Part shown: piece by piece, positions 1-7,671 of the stretch
Numbering within the stretch: the first letter of the stretch is position 1
Layout: every line of letters starts with the position of its first letter
DNA from: Planctomycetales bacterium
GTDB lineage: Bacteria > Planctomycetota > Phycisphaerae > SM23-33
Assembly: GCA_030631125.1 (NCBI GenBank)
Contig: DAOVLS010000002.1
Span: forward strand, 1 to 24,207
Direction of reading: 5' to 3'
DNA length: 24,207 nucleotides
Made by a program: the position numbers and the translations under genes
Notes under the pieces: generated by a model
Told to the model about the DNA's origin: nothing
Database searches by the model: none
What the model saw: only the letters and a program-made list of their open reading frames with translations

Positions 1-1
1 C

Positions 2-217
2 CACAGCGGATGCCGGACGCTCAAGACGGGCGAAAAGATCAGGCCTCCTTATTACGAAGTCCCCCCGCTGGACCTGTTCAGCGCGATTGCCCCCTGGACC
101 TACCACGACAACCGCACCTTCCATTACGTCCTGGACAAACTGGTTCTTCCAGGCGACGCCGAGTTAATCCACCGGGCAGAAGAACTCCGCTATCGCAACC
201 TCGAAGAACCGGAGTAG
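2..217 (+). CDS. C-terminal end of an unidentified protein (partial)
   Basis: The frame is open from the left edge and ends at TAG 215-217, giving about 71 residues of a protein whose start lies outside the window. The composition is soluble and charged, with an aromatic patch (APWTYHDNRTFHYV) and a charged tail ending in EEPE. No domain is recognised from so short a piece. It is convergent with the minus-strand gene that ends at 241, with only a short stem-loop between them. A different frame over the same bases opens with an ATG at 10, but its product is proline/arginine-rich and looks like a shadow. The call that this is coding rests on the natural-looking composition and on the convergent arrangement. 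Confidence 0.5.
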   Translation, partial: HSGCRTLKTGEKIRPPYYEVPPLDLFSAIAPWTYHDNRTFHYVLDKLVLPGDAELIHRAEELRYRNLEEPE

Positions 218-226
218 CAATTCGGT

Positions 227-246
227 CATTGGGCAAATGCCTAATG
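227..246. terminator. Stem-loop between convergent genes
   Basis: CATTGGGC (227-234) pairs with GCCTAATG (239-246) over 8 bp, with one G-T wobble and an AAAT loop. It sits exactly between the stop codons of the two convergent genes and overlaps the minus-strand stop. There is no T-tract on either side, so it is at best a weak bidirectional terminator or an mRNA 3'-end protecting hairpin. Confidence 0.3.
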
Positions 247-1182
247 CCCGCCCGCCTGTTTCAGGAGTCGCCGCAGGTACAGCGGCGCATCGGCGAAACT
301 TTTCTTTATGGTCTGTTCGTCCACCGCCTTGCTTTGCGTTTTTTCTCCCTGTATGAGCAATATTTTGCCCTTTTCATCCAGTTCGAAGAGGGTGCGGCGT
401 TTTCCTCGGCCTCTGATTTCCGACATTCTGACCCGGCGGACGGTTCGGCCTTGTCGCGTTTGTGAACTGCCGAGGTATCGCAGCCGGAGGGTTCCGAACT
501 CGACGGCTTTATCGCGATTGGGCCTTTCGTTGAAGACCATTACGAACTGTGCGTTCGCCCGCATCTCGGCTGTCTGCCGAACCGCCAGGTGCAGCGTTCC
601 TTTGGGCAGGTAGTTTTTCGGCGCGCGCGAATCGGCTGTGATGCTGCCGATGCCCCGTACGTGTTGGACAACTTTGACCATTCCGTCGCTCATAATGATG
701 TCCGTTTTGAATCCCTTGCCTCCGGCGGAGCGGAGGTCGGCGTGGTAGGTCCCGGCTGTGGCGTCGGCGTTCAGCGTCCATATTTCGTGTAAACTGTGCT
801 GCTTGGGGACGACCTCCACATCCACGCCGATGAAATTTCCGTCGGACTTCGGCCCTTCGGCGTTGCTCAGGGTCGTCCCGAGTTTGTCGAGGGGCGGCGA
901 GCCTGGTCGAGCCGCGGACTTTATCCTGACTGAAGCCTTCCATCCGATTGTGTTACCGTTCGACTGGATCAGGAACCAGTCGATTTGCGATTTCTCAGGC
1001 CAATAGTGTTTCAGTCCCTTAGCGCGTATTTCGCCTATTATTTGCGCGCCGGCGTGGGCCTTGATGGTCGATTTCCGTTCGAGCAGCCAGGCGATTGAGA
1101 CCGACGCGAGCAGCACAGCCAGCATCAGCACAGCCAGGAGTCCGCGGCGGGCGGTTTCTGATTTTGTCGATGTCCTTGTCAT
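241..1182 (-). CDS. Membrane-anchored hypothetical protein, 313 aa
   Basis: The product has a basic, Thr/Ser-rich N-terminus followed by one hydrophobic segment at about residues 14-34 (GLLAVLMLAVLLASVSIAW). The remaining 275 residues are then predicted to lie outside the cytoplasmic membrane as a single-pass type II protein. The soluble part is beta-rich with a basic stretch near residues 245-265 (RRVRMSEIRGRGKRR). I recognise no family and see no catalytic motif. The frame closes at 241 beside the end of the plus-strand gene. The chosen ATG has an AGGA about 13 bases upstream, which is a long spacing, so the start is less sure than the frame. A 61-codon frame ending in an ATGA overlap with this start (1179-1364) was judged a shadow. 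Confidence 0.7.
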   Translation of the reverse strand: MTRTSTKSETARRGLLAVLMLAVLLASVSIAWLLERKSTIKAHAGAQIIGEIRAKGLKHYWPEKSQIDWFLIQSNGNTIGWKASVRIKSAARPGSPPLDKLGTTLSNAEGPKSDGNFIGVDVEVVPKQHSLHEIWTLNADATAGTYHADLRSAGGKGFKTDIIMSDGMVKVVQHVRGIGSITADSRAPKNYLPKGTLHLAVRQTAEMRANAQFVMVFNERPNRDKAVEFGTLRLRYLGSSQTRQGRTVRRVRMSEIRGRGKRRTLFELDEKGKILLIQGEKTQSKAVDEQTIKKSFADAPLYLRRLLKQAGGH

Positions 1183-1399
1183 TGCGTTTTTTTCATCCTA
1201 CGTCGTCGAGCGGCATTTTGCCATAGGCGAGGGAGAAAAAACAGGTAGGCTCGACGATAAAGGACGAGAAAGAGACGGAGCACTTGATTATTTTGATGAA
1301 AAATGTTTACTGCGGTAGTTTCGGCTACACGGCAAGACTGGCCGTCCTTGCGGGACGCCTGCATTTATCGAACACCTGGAAACCCTGCTGGGACGTGCA

Positions 1400-1428
1400 T
1401 TGACAAAAAGAAAACCAGGCCATAAGGT
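1400..1428 (+). promoter_or_regulatory. Candidate sigma70-type promoter
   Basis: TTGACA (1400-1405) is a perfect -35 box, followed after 17 bases by TAAGGT (1423-1428), a poor -10. It lies 46 bases before the ATG at 1475 in an AT-rich stretch. The rest of 1183-1474 holds nothing else I can name. Confidence 0.35.
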
Positions 1429-1474
1429 CAAGAAGCAGATAAAAGATTGTAAATAGACATGGAGGTATCGATCA

Positions 1475-1942
1475 ATGCAAAGGAAGAGTGTAGTATGTAC
1501 GCTGGCCCTCATCATTTATGTCATATCTGGAGTGGCATTTTACAAAATAGGACACGCCTTAGGTTCGGCAGTCACGGCGGGGCACTGGTCAGATTTATTG
1601 TATCGGTGGCGCACAGAGGATAGACTGGAATCAACTTGGCATGTCGAGCGGATTGACGGAAACGTCTTCGAATTACGGTGCTGTGATCTGTCGATGCATT
1701 TCCGTTTTGAAGGTTACAACGTTGCTCACAAGAACGCTTTGAGTGAACTCCAATCCATTGGTTGGGATGGGGGATGGTTGGTGACGCCGACAAGTGTAAC
1801 TCGTCAAAATTCGTCGGTCTTGGTGGTTGGAAAGGCGTCAATATGGGGTTCATATATAGACAAAGAACTTGTCGAAAGAGGAATTCTAGTTGTTGTCCCT
1901 ACCGAAAATACCAGGGTTAAGGGGACAGACGTGGAAAATTAG
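1475..1942 (+). CDS. Small membrane-anchored hypothetical protein, 155 aa
   Basis: The ATG at 1475 follows a GGAGG at 1463-1467 with good spacing, which fixes the start. Residues about 6-25 form a hydrophobic helix (VVCTLALIIYVISGVAFY), acting as a signal anchor. The remaining ~125 residues form an exported beta-rich domain with two adjacent cysteines (ELRCCDLS). I do not recognise the family. The last seven codons (KGTDVEN) and the TAG stop lie inside a dyad-rich repeat element that starts near 1915. The original C-terminus may therefore have been replaced when that repeat arrived. Codon use and composition are less GC-rich than in the sugar genes downstream. Confidence 0.6.
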   Translation: MQRKSVVCTLALIIYVISGVAFYKIGHALGSAVTAGHWSDLLYRWRTEDRLESTWHVERIDGNVFELRCCDLSMHFRFEGYNVAHKNALSELQSIGWDGGWLVTPTSVTRQNSSVLVVGKASIWGSYIDKELVERGILVVVPTENTRVKGTDVEN

Positions 1943-2065
1943 GGACGGAAAATTAGGGACAGCGGGGTTGTTGAAAAAGTCTGTCCAGTCCCAAAGGGAT
2001 ACCTGTCTGCCGGTCTTCGATCCTGCCTTCGGCTCTGAGGCTCAGACCCGAAGGGCAGGCAGGTC
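1915..2065. repeat. Dyad-rich intergenic repeat element (REP-like)
   Basis: Three layers of repetition are visible. GGAAAATTAGGGAC occurs twice in tandem near 1932-1960. GGACAGAC (1923-1930) is perfectly inverted as GTCTGTCC (1979-1986). CCTGCCTTCGGCTCTGAG (2022-2039) pairs almost perfectly with 2041-2059. An outer arm ACCTGTCTGCC (2001-2011) can compete for 2054-2064. This resembles REP/BIME-type sequences mobilised by RAYT (Y1) transposases, but no such transposase is in the window. The start overlaps the end of the preceding gene. Confidence 0.55.
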
Positions 2066-2232
2066 TGATAATAGCCCAGCAGTTCAGGGCCTGTCGATTT
2101 AATTAGCACACAGATTGCCAATGCCCTTGCATTGTCGTACACACAATTACTTACACCACTTGTAACCCCCTCACAGTCTCGGCCGATCCAGCCGCTCTGA
2201 TATTACGCGAGGTGATAAATCTGGAAAAATGT

Positions 2233-2262
2233 TTGACAGCCCCGCGTTTGTAACCCTATTAT
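2233..2262 (+). promoter_or_regulatory. Promoter of the initiator tRNA gene
   Basis: A perfect TTGACA (2233-2238) is followed after 18 bases by TATTAT (2257-2262). The tRNA begins 13 bases after the -10 box, the distance expected for a tRNA promoter. An overlapping TATAAA (2260-2265) is an alternative -10 with poorer spacing. Confidence 0.7.
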
Positions 2263-2274
2263 AAAATCCGTGAT

Positions 2275-2496
<222 letters not shown>

Positions 2497-2547
2497 CGGG
2501 GAATGTGATCTCTGGGATGAGCGGCCTTGAAGAAAGGAGTTCATCTC

Positions 2548-2857
2548 ATGGCACACTTGTATCGACGTGGCAAGAAAGACATCTGGTACGCGAAGTTTTA
2601 CCGGGACGGCAAGCAGGTTCTTCGGTCGTTGCGAACGACGAATTTCCGCACGGCTCGAGAGCAGGCTTTAAAGCTGGAGGCCGGCATACACGCCGATCCC
2701 GCGCCACCTGCTTCCCGAAACAAGCCGCCTGCTACCGGTGCAGAAGTCCTGTCCTCAAACCCTGTTCCCACAGAGCGGTTGAAGATGGCGGAGATTTTAA
2801 CCGGTTTCTGTAACTACCTTCGAGGCACGCTGACCCGGAAGAGCTTCTTGAATGAGC
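2548..2857 (+). pseudogene. Tyrosine recombinase (integrase), N-terminal fragment
   Basis: The ATG at 2548 has AAGGAG at 2534-2539, eight bases upstream. The first ~50 residues (MAHLYRRGKKDIWYAKFY, then DGKQVLRSLRTTNFRTA) look like the N-terminal DNA-binding domain of tRNA-targeting phage-type integrases. A helical stretch (MAEILTGFCNYLRG, KSFLNERSRL) corresponds to the start of the core-binding domain. The catalytic domain with its R-H-R-Y residues is missing. Near codon 103 the similarity stops and M14 peptidase sequence begins in another frame, so the translated product would run on with unrelated residues to 2952. Its position just inside the att copy fits the integrase of the element. 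Confidence 0.75.
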
Positions 2858-3376
2858 GCAGTCGGCTACCCGATTGCACAGTTAACCGATGCCGATATCG
2901 GTTTTTTGGGCGCCTACTTCAACGACGAAGGGATCAACCCAATGGAGGATGAATTCTTTACGCCCATGTGTTCGGAATCTCAAGCCATTCTGCGGGTTGC
3001 GCAGCGTTGGGGGCCGGACCTGGCTGTTTCACTCCACTCACACGAGGTTGTCCCAAAAATCCTGCGGCCGCCGTATGTTCCAAGAATGGCACAGGACGCT
3101 GTCCGTGCGCTTGGCAATCGGCTATACGACAAACTTCGTGAGCGGAATCTGCCGACGGCGGAAGTTGAGTGGAGCACGTGCCTCGATGAAGGAACCGCCG
3201 AAGATCGGCAATCGTTGGATATTGTCAGTGCGCTCTACCATATAAGCGGCGCCACTCCATTCGTATTCGAGTGCCCGCATGACCTCCGTGAGAAATGCCA
3301 GGTTTCGTTTGAACAGATACTTGAGATTCAGTTTGGACTCTATGAGGCGATGCTGGAGTTTGTGCTCAAGCGTTGA
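2858..3376 (+). pseudogene. M14-family zinc carboxypeptidase, C-terminal fragment
   Basis: About 170 residues match the second half of an M14 (carboxypeptidase A-like) peptidase: FNDEGINPMEDEF, then SLHSH, which carries the third zinc-binding histidine, and FVFECPH, where the Glu would be the catalytic residue. The N-terminal half with the HxxE zinc motif is absent. The frame has an ATG at 2852 but no ribosome-binding site. The bases before it are integrase sequence, so this is a fragment joined by deletion and not a short gene. The C-terminus appears natural (LYEAMLEFVLKR). Such peptidases are often secreted or act on murein or amidated substrates, but the substrate cannot be told from this piece. 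Confidence 0.7.
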
Positions 3377-3420
3377 TGTTCGCAATGTATATAGGAAGCA
3401 GGAAAACGAATCTTTCTTCT

Positions 3421-3534
3421 AGCCGGGTCGAAGAGATTATGCAGCGGATGTTGAGGTTCACCGTGGAGGTGCCCAGTTGGGGTTTCGCCAACACGGGAAC
3501 TTTCAATCTCGGACTAAAGGCCGGGAAAAATTAA
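3421..3534 (+). pseudogene. Sugar isomerase (L-rhamnose isomerase-like) N-terminal scrap
   Basis: The frame through ATG 3439 to TAA 3532-3534 encodes LRFTVEVPSWGFANTGT followed by unrelated residues. The motif (V/I)E(V/L)PSWGF.N(S)GT is one I associate with the N-terminus of the TIM-barrel sugar isomerases annotated as L-rhamnose/sugar isomerase in planctomycetes and relatives. In those proteins GT is followed by RF, whereas here the frame diverges at once, so only about 25 codons survive. It sits directly before the leader of the heparinase gene. The identification comes from one motif and is tentative. Confidence 0.35.
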
Positions 3535-3549
3535 AAAGGAGAAAAAGAT

Positions 3550-6500
3550 ATGAAAAAAAACACTGTTGCAAACATGAAAATGGTTTCGTTGCTGTCCGTT
3601 TGTCTTGGCTCTGTGTTATTCCTGACATCTTGCTCGGATGGGGACAGCCAGGGTCTTGTCGCTCACTGGAAGTTTGACGAAGGCAAGGGAGACAGACTCC
3701 TCGACACCTCCGGCCACGGCAACCACGGTACAATCCACGGAGCCACGTGGGCAAAAGGCAGAGTCGGAGGAGGTTTGCAGTTCGACGGCGTGGACGACTA
3801 CGTGAAGGTCCCTAAATCTGCCAGTCTGAACAGCATAACCAAAGAGATTACCTTGATGTGCTGGATAAAGACGCCACTTACGGGCAGGCACTCCATAATT
3901 GAAAGATGGCCTTGTGACGATTCAAATCAACGCTGCTTGGAACTGGACGTGGATTCCGAGGGGAAATGTGTCCATTTTGCACTCTCTCCCATAGGAGTGG
4001 TTGGAACGTGGCACAAACGCCCCGAGACCATACAGGCCGACAAATGGGTGCACATCGCTGCGACCTCTGACGGTAAAGTCATGAGGATTTATGTCAATAG
4101 CCGGCCTGACACTTCGGCCTCCATGCCTGATACCCCACGGATACATCAATCCACAGCGAACCTGCATATCGGAGCGTGGAATACAGGTAATAAATGGGAG
4201 TCCTTCTTCAAGGGCAGTATGGACGAGATAAAAATTTATTCCCGCGCCCTGACTCATGAGGAGATACTGGAACATTACAAAAAAGAAAGTCCCAAAGGCA
4301 CAGTTACAGGCAAGGTTGTTGATGTAAAGGGCAAGCCGATAGGGGCTGCGAAAGTCAAAGTGGGATTCTATCGTATCACAACAGACCGGGAGGGAAGATA
4401 CAGAATCTCCGTACCTGCGGGAACTTATGAGGTGGCTGTTTCCGCGAAAGGACACAAAACGGGAACGAAACCAAATGTGAAGGTAAATAAGAGCAGTACC
4501 ACTGAGGCGAATGTGCTGCTTGCCGAGGACAAGACCCCTCCGGCTGTATCTGAAGTGAAGGTAGAAAGGTCGGCCCGAACAAACGCGGTTATCCTTTGGA
4601 AGACGGACGAAGCGTCCAACAGCATGGTCAGATACGGGACAAAAGCCAAGGCGTACAAAAAGACGGTCAAAAACCCTTCTTATGTGAAATCCCACCGAGT
4701 AATACTGACCGGACTCCAGGCCGGCGCCAAATATTATTTCACCGTGGAAAGCAGAGATGCGGGAGAAAACCCGGCCAAGAGTAAAGAACAGACCTTTTCC
4801 ACTCGAAAAGCAGGGCATCCGTTCCTTATCGTGCAGAAATCGGATTACGCGAAGTTGCGTGCGCGTGCCGCCAAGTCGCCGTGGAAAAAAATGAAGGCGG
4901 ACGCGATCTCTTACGTGAATAGCCACAGTTTCAACTCACAGGCCGGTATTCGCGACAAGACCGGAAAGATGAAATCCATCGTGGGTGCAGGCGCCCTGGC
5001 CTATATCCTCGATCCGGCCAACCGCATCTCCTACAAGAACAAGGTTCGGGATACGCTGATGCACTGGGATGCAATCTACGCCGATCGCGACCATACGGTT
5101 TGGCATTTCGAAGTGCCGGGTGGGAGCGCACTTTTCAACTCTATTCTTGCCCTGGACATTATTTATGACGATTTGACATCCGCCGAGCGCGCCGACATCG
5201 AGGCGAAGCTGGGCCGGATGGCTGAATGGTACTGGACGGTTCCGGCATGGCATCCTTTGAACAGATGGGGTGTCTGCGGCGTCTGGGCGCTCTACCGCCA
5301 GGACCGGGAACGATTTAACTTCTGCAAGAGCGGTTACCGCTCTGGACTGTACAAGAACGTAACTCCGGGCGGAGTGTTTGATTCGGGCGGGCACTACAGC
5401 GTGGCGCGATTTGCGGGCGGGCGGATTGCAAAGGCTCACTTCATGGATGTGCTGGAGTTCACGGGTGAAGATACCTACTACTCGGATACCAGATTCGGCA
5501 GATTCCAGGAGTGGCTCTACGGTGCGGCGATTGGTCCGTTCTTCGGGTACTCGAGTTTTGGCGATACGCATCTGCGCGGTCTCTTTGGCGGTGGGAGCCA
5601 TATTACCGGAGGTTTCAGGGCGCATCGCTTCTCTGCGAAGGTTGCCCGGAATGTTGCCTGGGTGATTAATGGCGCAGCGCCTGCCACAGGATTGCTCAAT
5701 TACCTCATGCTGGACCAGCCCCTGCCGGCGCCGAAAAAGCCGCTCAGCGACATATGGGATTGCTATGCAGCCTTCTGGGAAGATAATCCCTCCGACAGGT
5801 CGCTTATGGGAGCGATTTTGAGCACAACGTCCAGCCAGTGGCATACTCATAGAGAGACAAACGCCGTGTTCCTCTGCGCCTATGGCGAGTACGTCCTGCG
5901 CAACTCGGGATATGTCCACCACGGGAAGAATTACGATTACATTTCCAACTCGGCCGTTTCGGGCAACACGGTGCTTATCGACGGCGTGGACCACGTATCC
6001 AAGACGGGCGGCGGCATCACCGAAGGCTTTACCGCGCCGCGCTTCGACTATGCCAGGGGATATTCAGGAAGCGCCCTGCTCAACGGCAAGCATTGGCGCA
6101 ACTTCTGCTTCGTGCACCCCCAGGACGGCTGCAACGGTTACTGGGTTCTCTTCGACGAGGTGGACGCCGACAGTGCCGGCGCCAAGGCAAACGTCCTGTT
6201 GCATCCCAACGCCGACAACTCCACTACTGTTTCGGACAGGCTTGAATACAGGGCGAAGGTAGGCCCGTACACCTTCAGCGGTCACGATGTCTTTCTGACC
6301 GTCTTTCTCGGCACCCCGCCGGTTTCTGTGAATATCAGGGATGGTCTCTTCGCACGCGGCTGGGACGACTTCAAAGGCAACTTCATGGGCAAGTACCTCT
6401 ATTCGACCTATGAGACAGACGGCAGCGGCAGGCGGAATATCGTAACGGTCCTGTTCCCGCACGATGCGAAACACGCCAAGGCCAAAATGACCAGGATCAC

Positions 6501-6918
6501 CGGTAAGGATTACACCGGAGCAAAGGTTGATCTGGGGAATTCCGTAACTGATGTTGCGATTGAATCTTCAGGAAAAAAAGCCGTCAAATGCGACAAAGTT
6601 TCATTCAGGGGATTAGCGGCACTGTATCGCTTCAAAGACAAGGCTAACGCCTTCTATTTCGTGCGCAAGGGCAGGATTTTCGACGACGGAGCCAAGCCGC
6701 GGCAAGGATTCGAATCGGATAAGAACGTAACTGTTTATATCAAATGCGACCTCGGCAGGATTATCTCACCCGGCGCGAAGGTAACGTTTTACTGTCCCGG
6801 CATCACGGGCGTTCTGCTGGATGGCCGCGCCACTCCGGTTCTGAATTCGGACCATGGATGGGTCAAGGTTGCAATAGGTAAAGGGACTCACGATCTCAAG
6901 TTCAACATGAAACAGTGA
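3550..6918 (+). CDS. LamG / heparinase II/III-like polysaccharide lyase lipoprotein, 1122 aa
   Basis: The start has AAGGAG at 3536-3541. Residues 1-28 are a lipoprotein signal ending in the lipobox LTSC (Cys28). Ser29 follows it, which suggests outer-membrane sorting. Domains in order: LamG/concanavalin-like (about 36-243; DTSGHGNHG, FDGVDDYVKVP), a carboxypeptidase-regulatory-like beta sandwich (about 250-325; GKPIGAAKV), FN3 (about 330-420), then an alpha/alpha-toroid and beta-sandwich lyase module of heparinase II/III type (about 425-1122). Supporting motifs are NRWGVCGVW, FDSGGHYSVARF and SGNTVLIDG. It would cleave an acidic polysaccharide by beta-elimination at the cell surface; the exact glycan is unknown. 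It appears full length. The first third is lysine-rich, unlike the flanking genes. It is the only intact gene between the two att copies and so its likely cargo. Confidence 0.8.
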   Translation: MKKNTVANMKMVSLLSVCLGSVLFLTSCSDGDSQGLVAHWKFDEGKGDRLLDTSGHGNHGTIHGATWAKGRVGGGLQFDGVDDYVKVPKSASLNSITKEITLMCWIKTPLTGRHSIIERWPCDDSNQRCLELDVDSEGKCVHFALSPIGVVGTWHKRPETIQADKWVHIAATSDGKVMRIYVNSRPDTSASMPDTPRIHQSTANLHIGAWNTGNKWESFFKGSMDEIKIYSRALTHEEILEHYKKESPKGTVTGKVVDVKGKPIGAAKVKVGFYRITTDREGRYRISVPAGTYEVAVSAKGHKTGTKPNVKVNKSSTTEANVLLAEDKTPPAVSEVKVERSARTNAVILWKTDEASNSMVRYGTKAKAYKKTVKNPSYVKSHRVILTGLQAGAKYYFTVESRDAGENPAKSKEQTFSTRKAGHPFLIVQKSDYAKLRARAAKSPWKKMKADAISYVNSHSFNSQAGIRDKTGKMKSIVGAGALAYILDPANRISYKNKVRDTLMHWDAIYADRDHTVWHFEVPGGSALFNSILALDIIYDDLTSAERADIEAKLGRMAEWYWTVPAWHPLNRWGVCGVWALYRQDRERFNFCKSGYRSGLYKNVTPGGVFDSGGHYSVARFAGGRIAKAHFMDVLEFTGEDTYYSDTRFGRFQEWLYGAAIGPFFGYSSFGDTHLRGLFGGGSHITGGFRAHRFSAKVARNVAWVINGAAPATGLLNYLMLDQPLPAPKKPLSDIWDCYAAFWEDNPSDRSLMGAILSTTSSQWHTHRETNAVFLCAYGEYVLRNSGYVHHGKNYDYISNSAVSGNTVLIDGVDHVSKTGGGITEGFTAPRFDYARGYSGSALLNGKHWRNFCFVHPQDGCNGYWVLFDEVDADSAGAKANVLLHPNADNSTTVSDRLEYRAKVGPYTFSGHDVFLTVFLGTPPVSVNIRDGLFARGWDDFKGNFMGKYLYSTYETDGSGRRNIVTVLFPHDAKHAKAKMTRITGKDYTGAKVDLGNSVTDVAIESSGKKAVKCDKVSFRGLAALYRFKDKANAFYFVRKGRIFDDGAKPRQGFESDKNVTVYIKCDLGRIISPGAKVTFYCPGITGVLLDGRATPVLNSDHGWVKVAIGKGTHDLKFNMKQ

Positions 6919-7218
6919 AGCACTCCTCATTATTGTGAAAGATGGCAAAAGTGCCACTACTTCCCGCCAGGGCCGGTCCGGAAGTGGGAGAGAATCCTCG
7001 AACTGGCCGAAGCAGGCGCCACCTTGTGTAAGGCCGGAATATAAGTCGGCAGCAGTGTCCCAAGACGGTTCGGCCGATTGGTCAACCGCCGGGCGACGGC
7101 ATTGCCACTAAAAGGCGATGGAGCCCCACAAAGTTCTTGTCGTTCTGTCTCGTGGCCATTGTAGATCCCGCAAGCAACAAGCCGCTTGGCGTTTCTGTCT
7201 TCGGCCTTGACAAAGGGT

Positions 7219-7248
7219 GTAGCTGAATGTAGCTAATTGTAGCTAAAA
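7219..7248 (+). repeat. Three 10-bp tandem repeats (TGTAGCTRAW)
   Basis: Units are TGTAGCTGAA (7219-7228), TGTAGCTAAT (7229-7238) and TGTAGCTAAA (7239-7248). The 10-bp period places each unit on the same face of the helix, as in protein-binding iterons. They end 125 bp before the right att copy. Confidence 0.7.
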
Positions 7249-7251
7249 TCG

Positions 7252-7287
7252 TGCGGATCATGCGGATCATGCGGATCATGCTCATCA
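7252..7287 (+). repeat. Four 9-bp tandem repeats (TGCGGATCA)
   Basis: Three perfect units (7252-7260, 7261-7269, 7270-7278) are followed by one degenerate unit TGCTCATCA (7279-7287). They begin three bases after the 10-bp repeats. The minus-strand translation (MIRMIRMIR) is low-complexity and not a gene. Confidence 0.75.
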
Positions 7288-7373
7288 TGCAGATTCGTGA
7301 TAATGCCCTGCGTGACTGGCGGATAACGGGAAGTTGCAGTGCGGTAGGGACTTATATAAAAAGCCCTTGTCGT

Positions 7374-7564
7374 GCTCATAACCCGGAGGTCGCAGGTTCG
7401 AATCCTGCCCCCGCTATTTGAGTAAGTTGCATAGGGACAAGCCTTTACAGTTTGTCCCTTTTGCGTATCAGGGGGCCGGGCAGCCAATTTGATACTAAAA
7501 TGATACTGCAAATAGTATCAAGTCGGTTTCGGGCTTTTGATTTGAGACAGGCCATAAAGGCCAG
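7374..7564 (+). repeat. Right att-type direct repeat with truncated tRNA-fMet
   Basis: This is the second copy of the 191-bp block. It carries only the tRNA 3' half (7374-7416) from the anticodon stem onward, with no 5' half, so it makes no tRNA. The terminator hairpin (about 7434-7462) and the TTGATACT arms (7489-7496, 7501-7507, inverted 7514-7521) are kept. After 7564 the sequence is unrelated to the left copy. Confidence 0.8.
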
Positions 7565-7566
7565 TA

Positions 7567-7671
7567 CCCAATCCGGTCACTATTGAAAACGTCAACGCCA
7601 TCCAGCCGTTCGTCTCCCGGCAGGTCTGGGAGATGATCCAACTTCAACTGCTTTTCGGTGAACAAAAGACA
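7567..7671 (+). pseudogene. Coding-like fragment of unknown gene
   Basis: The frame reads PVTIENVNAIQPFVSRQVWE, then MIQLQLLFGEQK, which has the look of real protein, but it has no upstream start. It runs into antisense of the kinase gene after about 7665. It begins immediately after the right att copy. I do not recognise the family. It may be a remnant truncated on both sides. Confidence 0.25.

Larger units (their letters stand above)
6919..7373. other. Gene-free stretch with short tandem repeats
   Basis: No complete gene is supported here. A 34-codon open stretch ending at TAA 7042-7044 (YFPPGPVRKWERILELAEAG) reads like a scrap of a coding sequence, possibly transposase-like, but has no start or context. 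Two tandem repeat blocks (7219-7248 and 7252-7287) lie near the right end, followed by AT-rich sequence and then the truncated tRNA copy. No clear terminator follows the lyase gene. Confidence 0.5.

Noticed and set aside
1179..1364. 61-codon minus-strand frame ending in an ATGA overlap with the 313-residue gene
   Set aside because: The overlap looks like coupling, but the product is Arg-rich with no family and no ribosome-binding site that stands out.
2527..2952. Integrase frame as a complete 141-residue gene
   Set aside because: The last ~35 codons are M14 peptidase sequence read in the wrong frame, and the catalytic domain is missing.
4936..5994. 352-codon minus-strand frame (and 3922-4926, 334 codons) inside the lyase gene
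   Set aside because: Antisense shadows of a well-supported lyase reading frame. They show no domain and have arginine- and cysteine-rich composition.
7233..7511. Minus-strand frame with the same GGRIRTCDLRVM phrase and a DPHDPHD tail
   Set aside because: It is antisense to the truncated tRNA copy and the 9-bp tandem repeats, so it is an artefact of repeated sequence.
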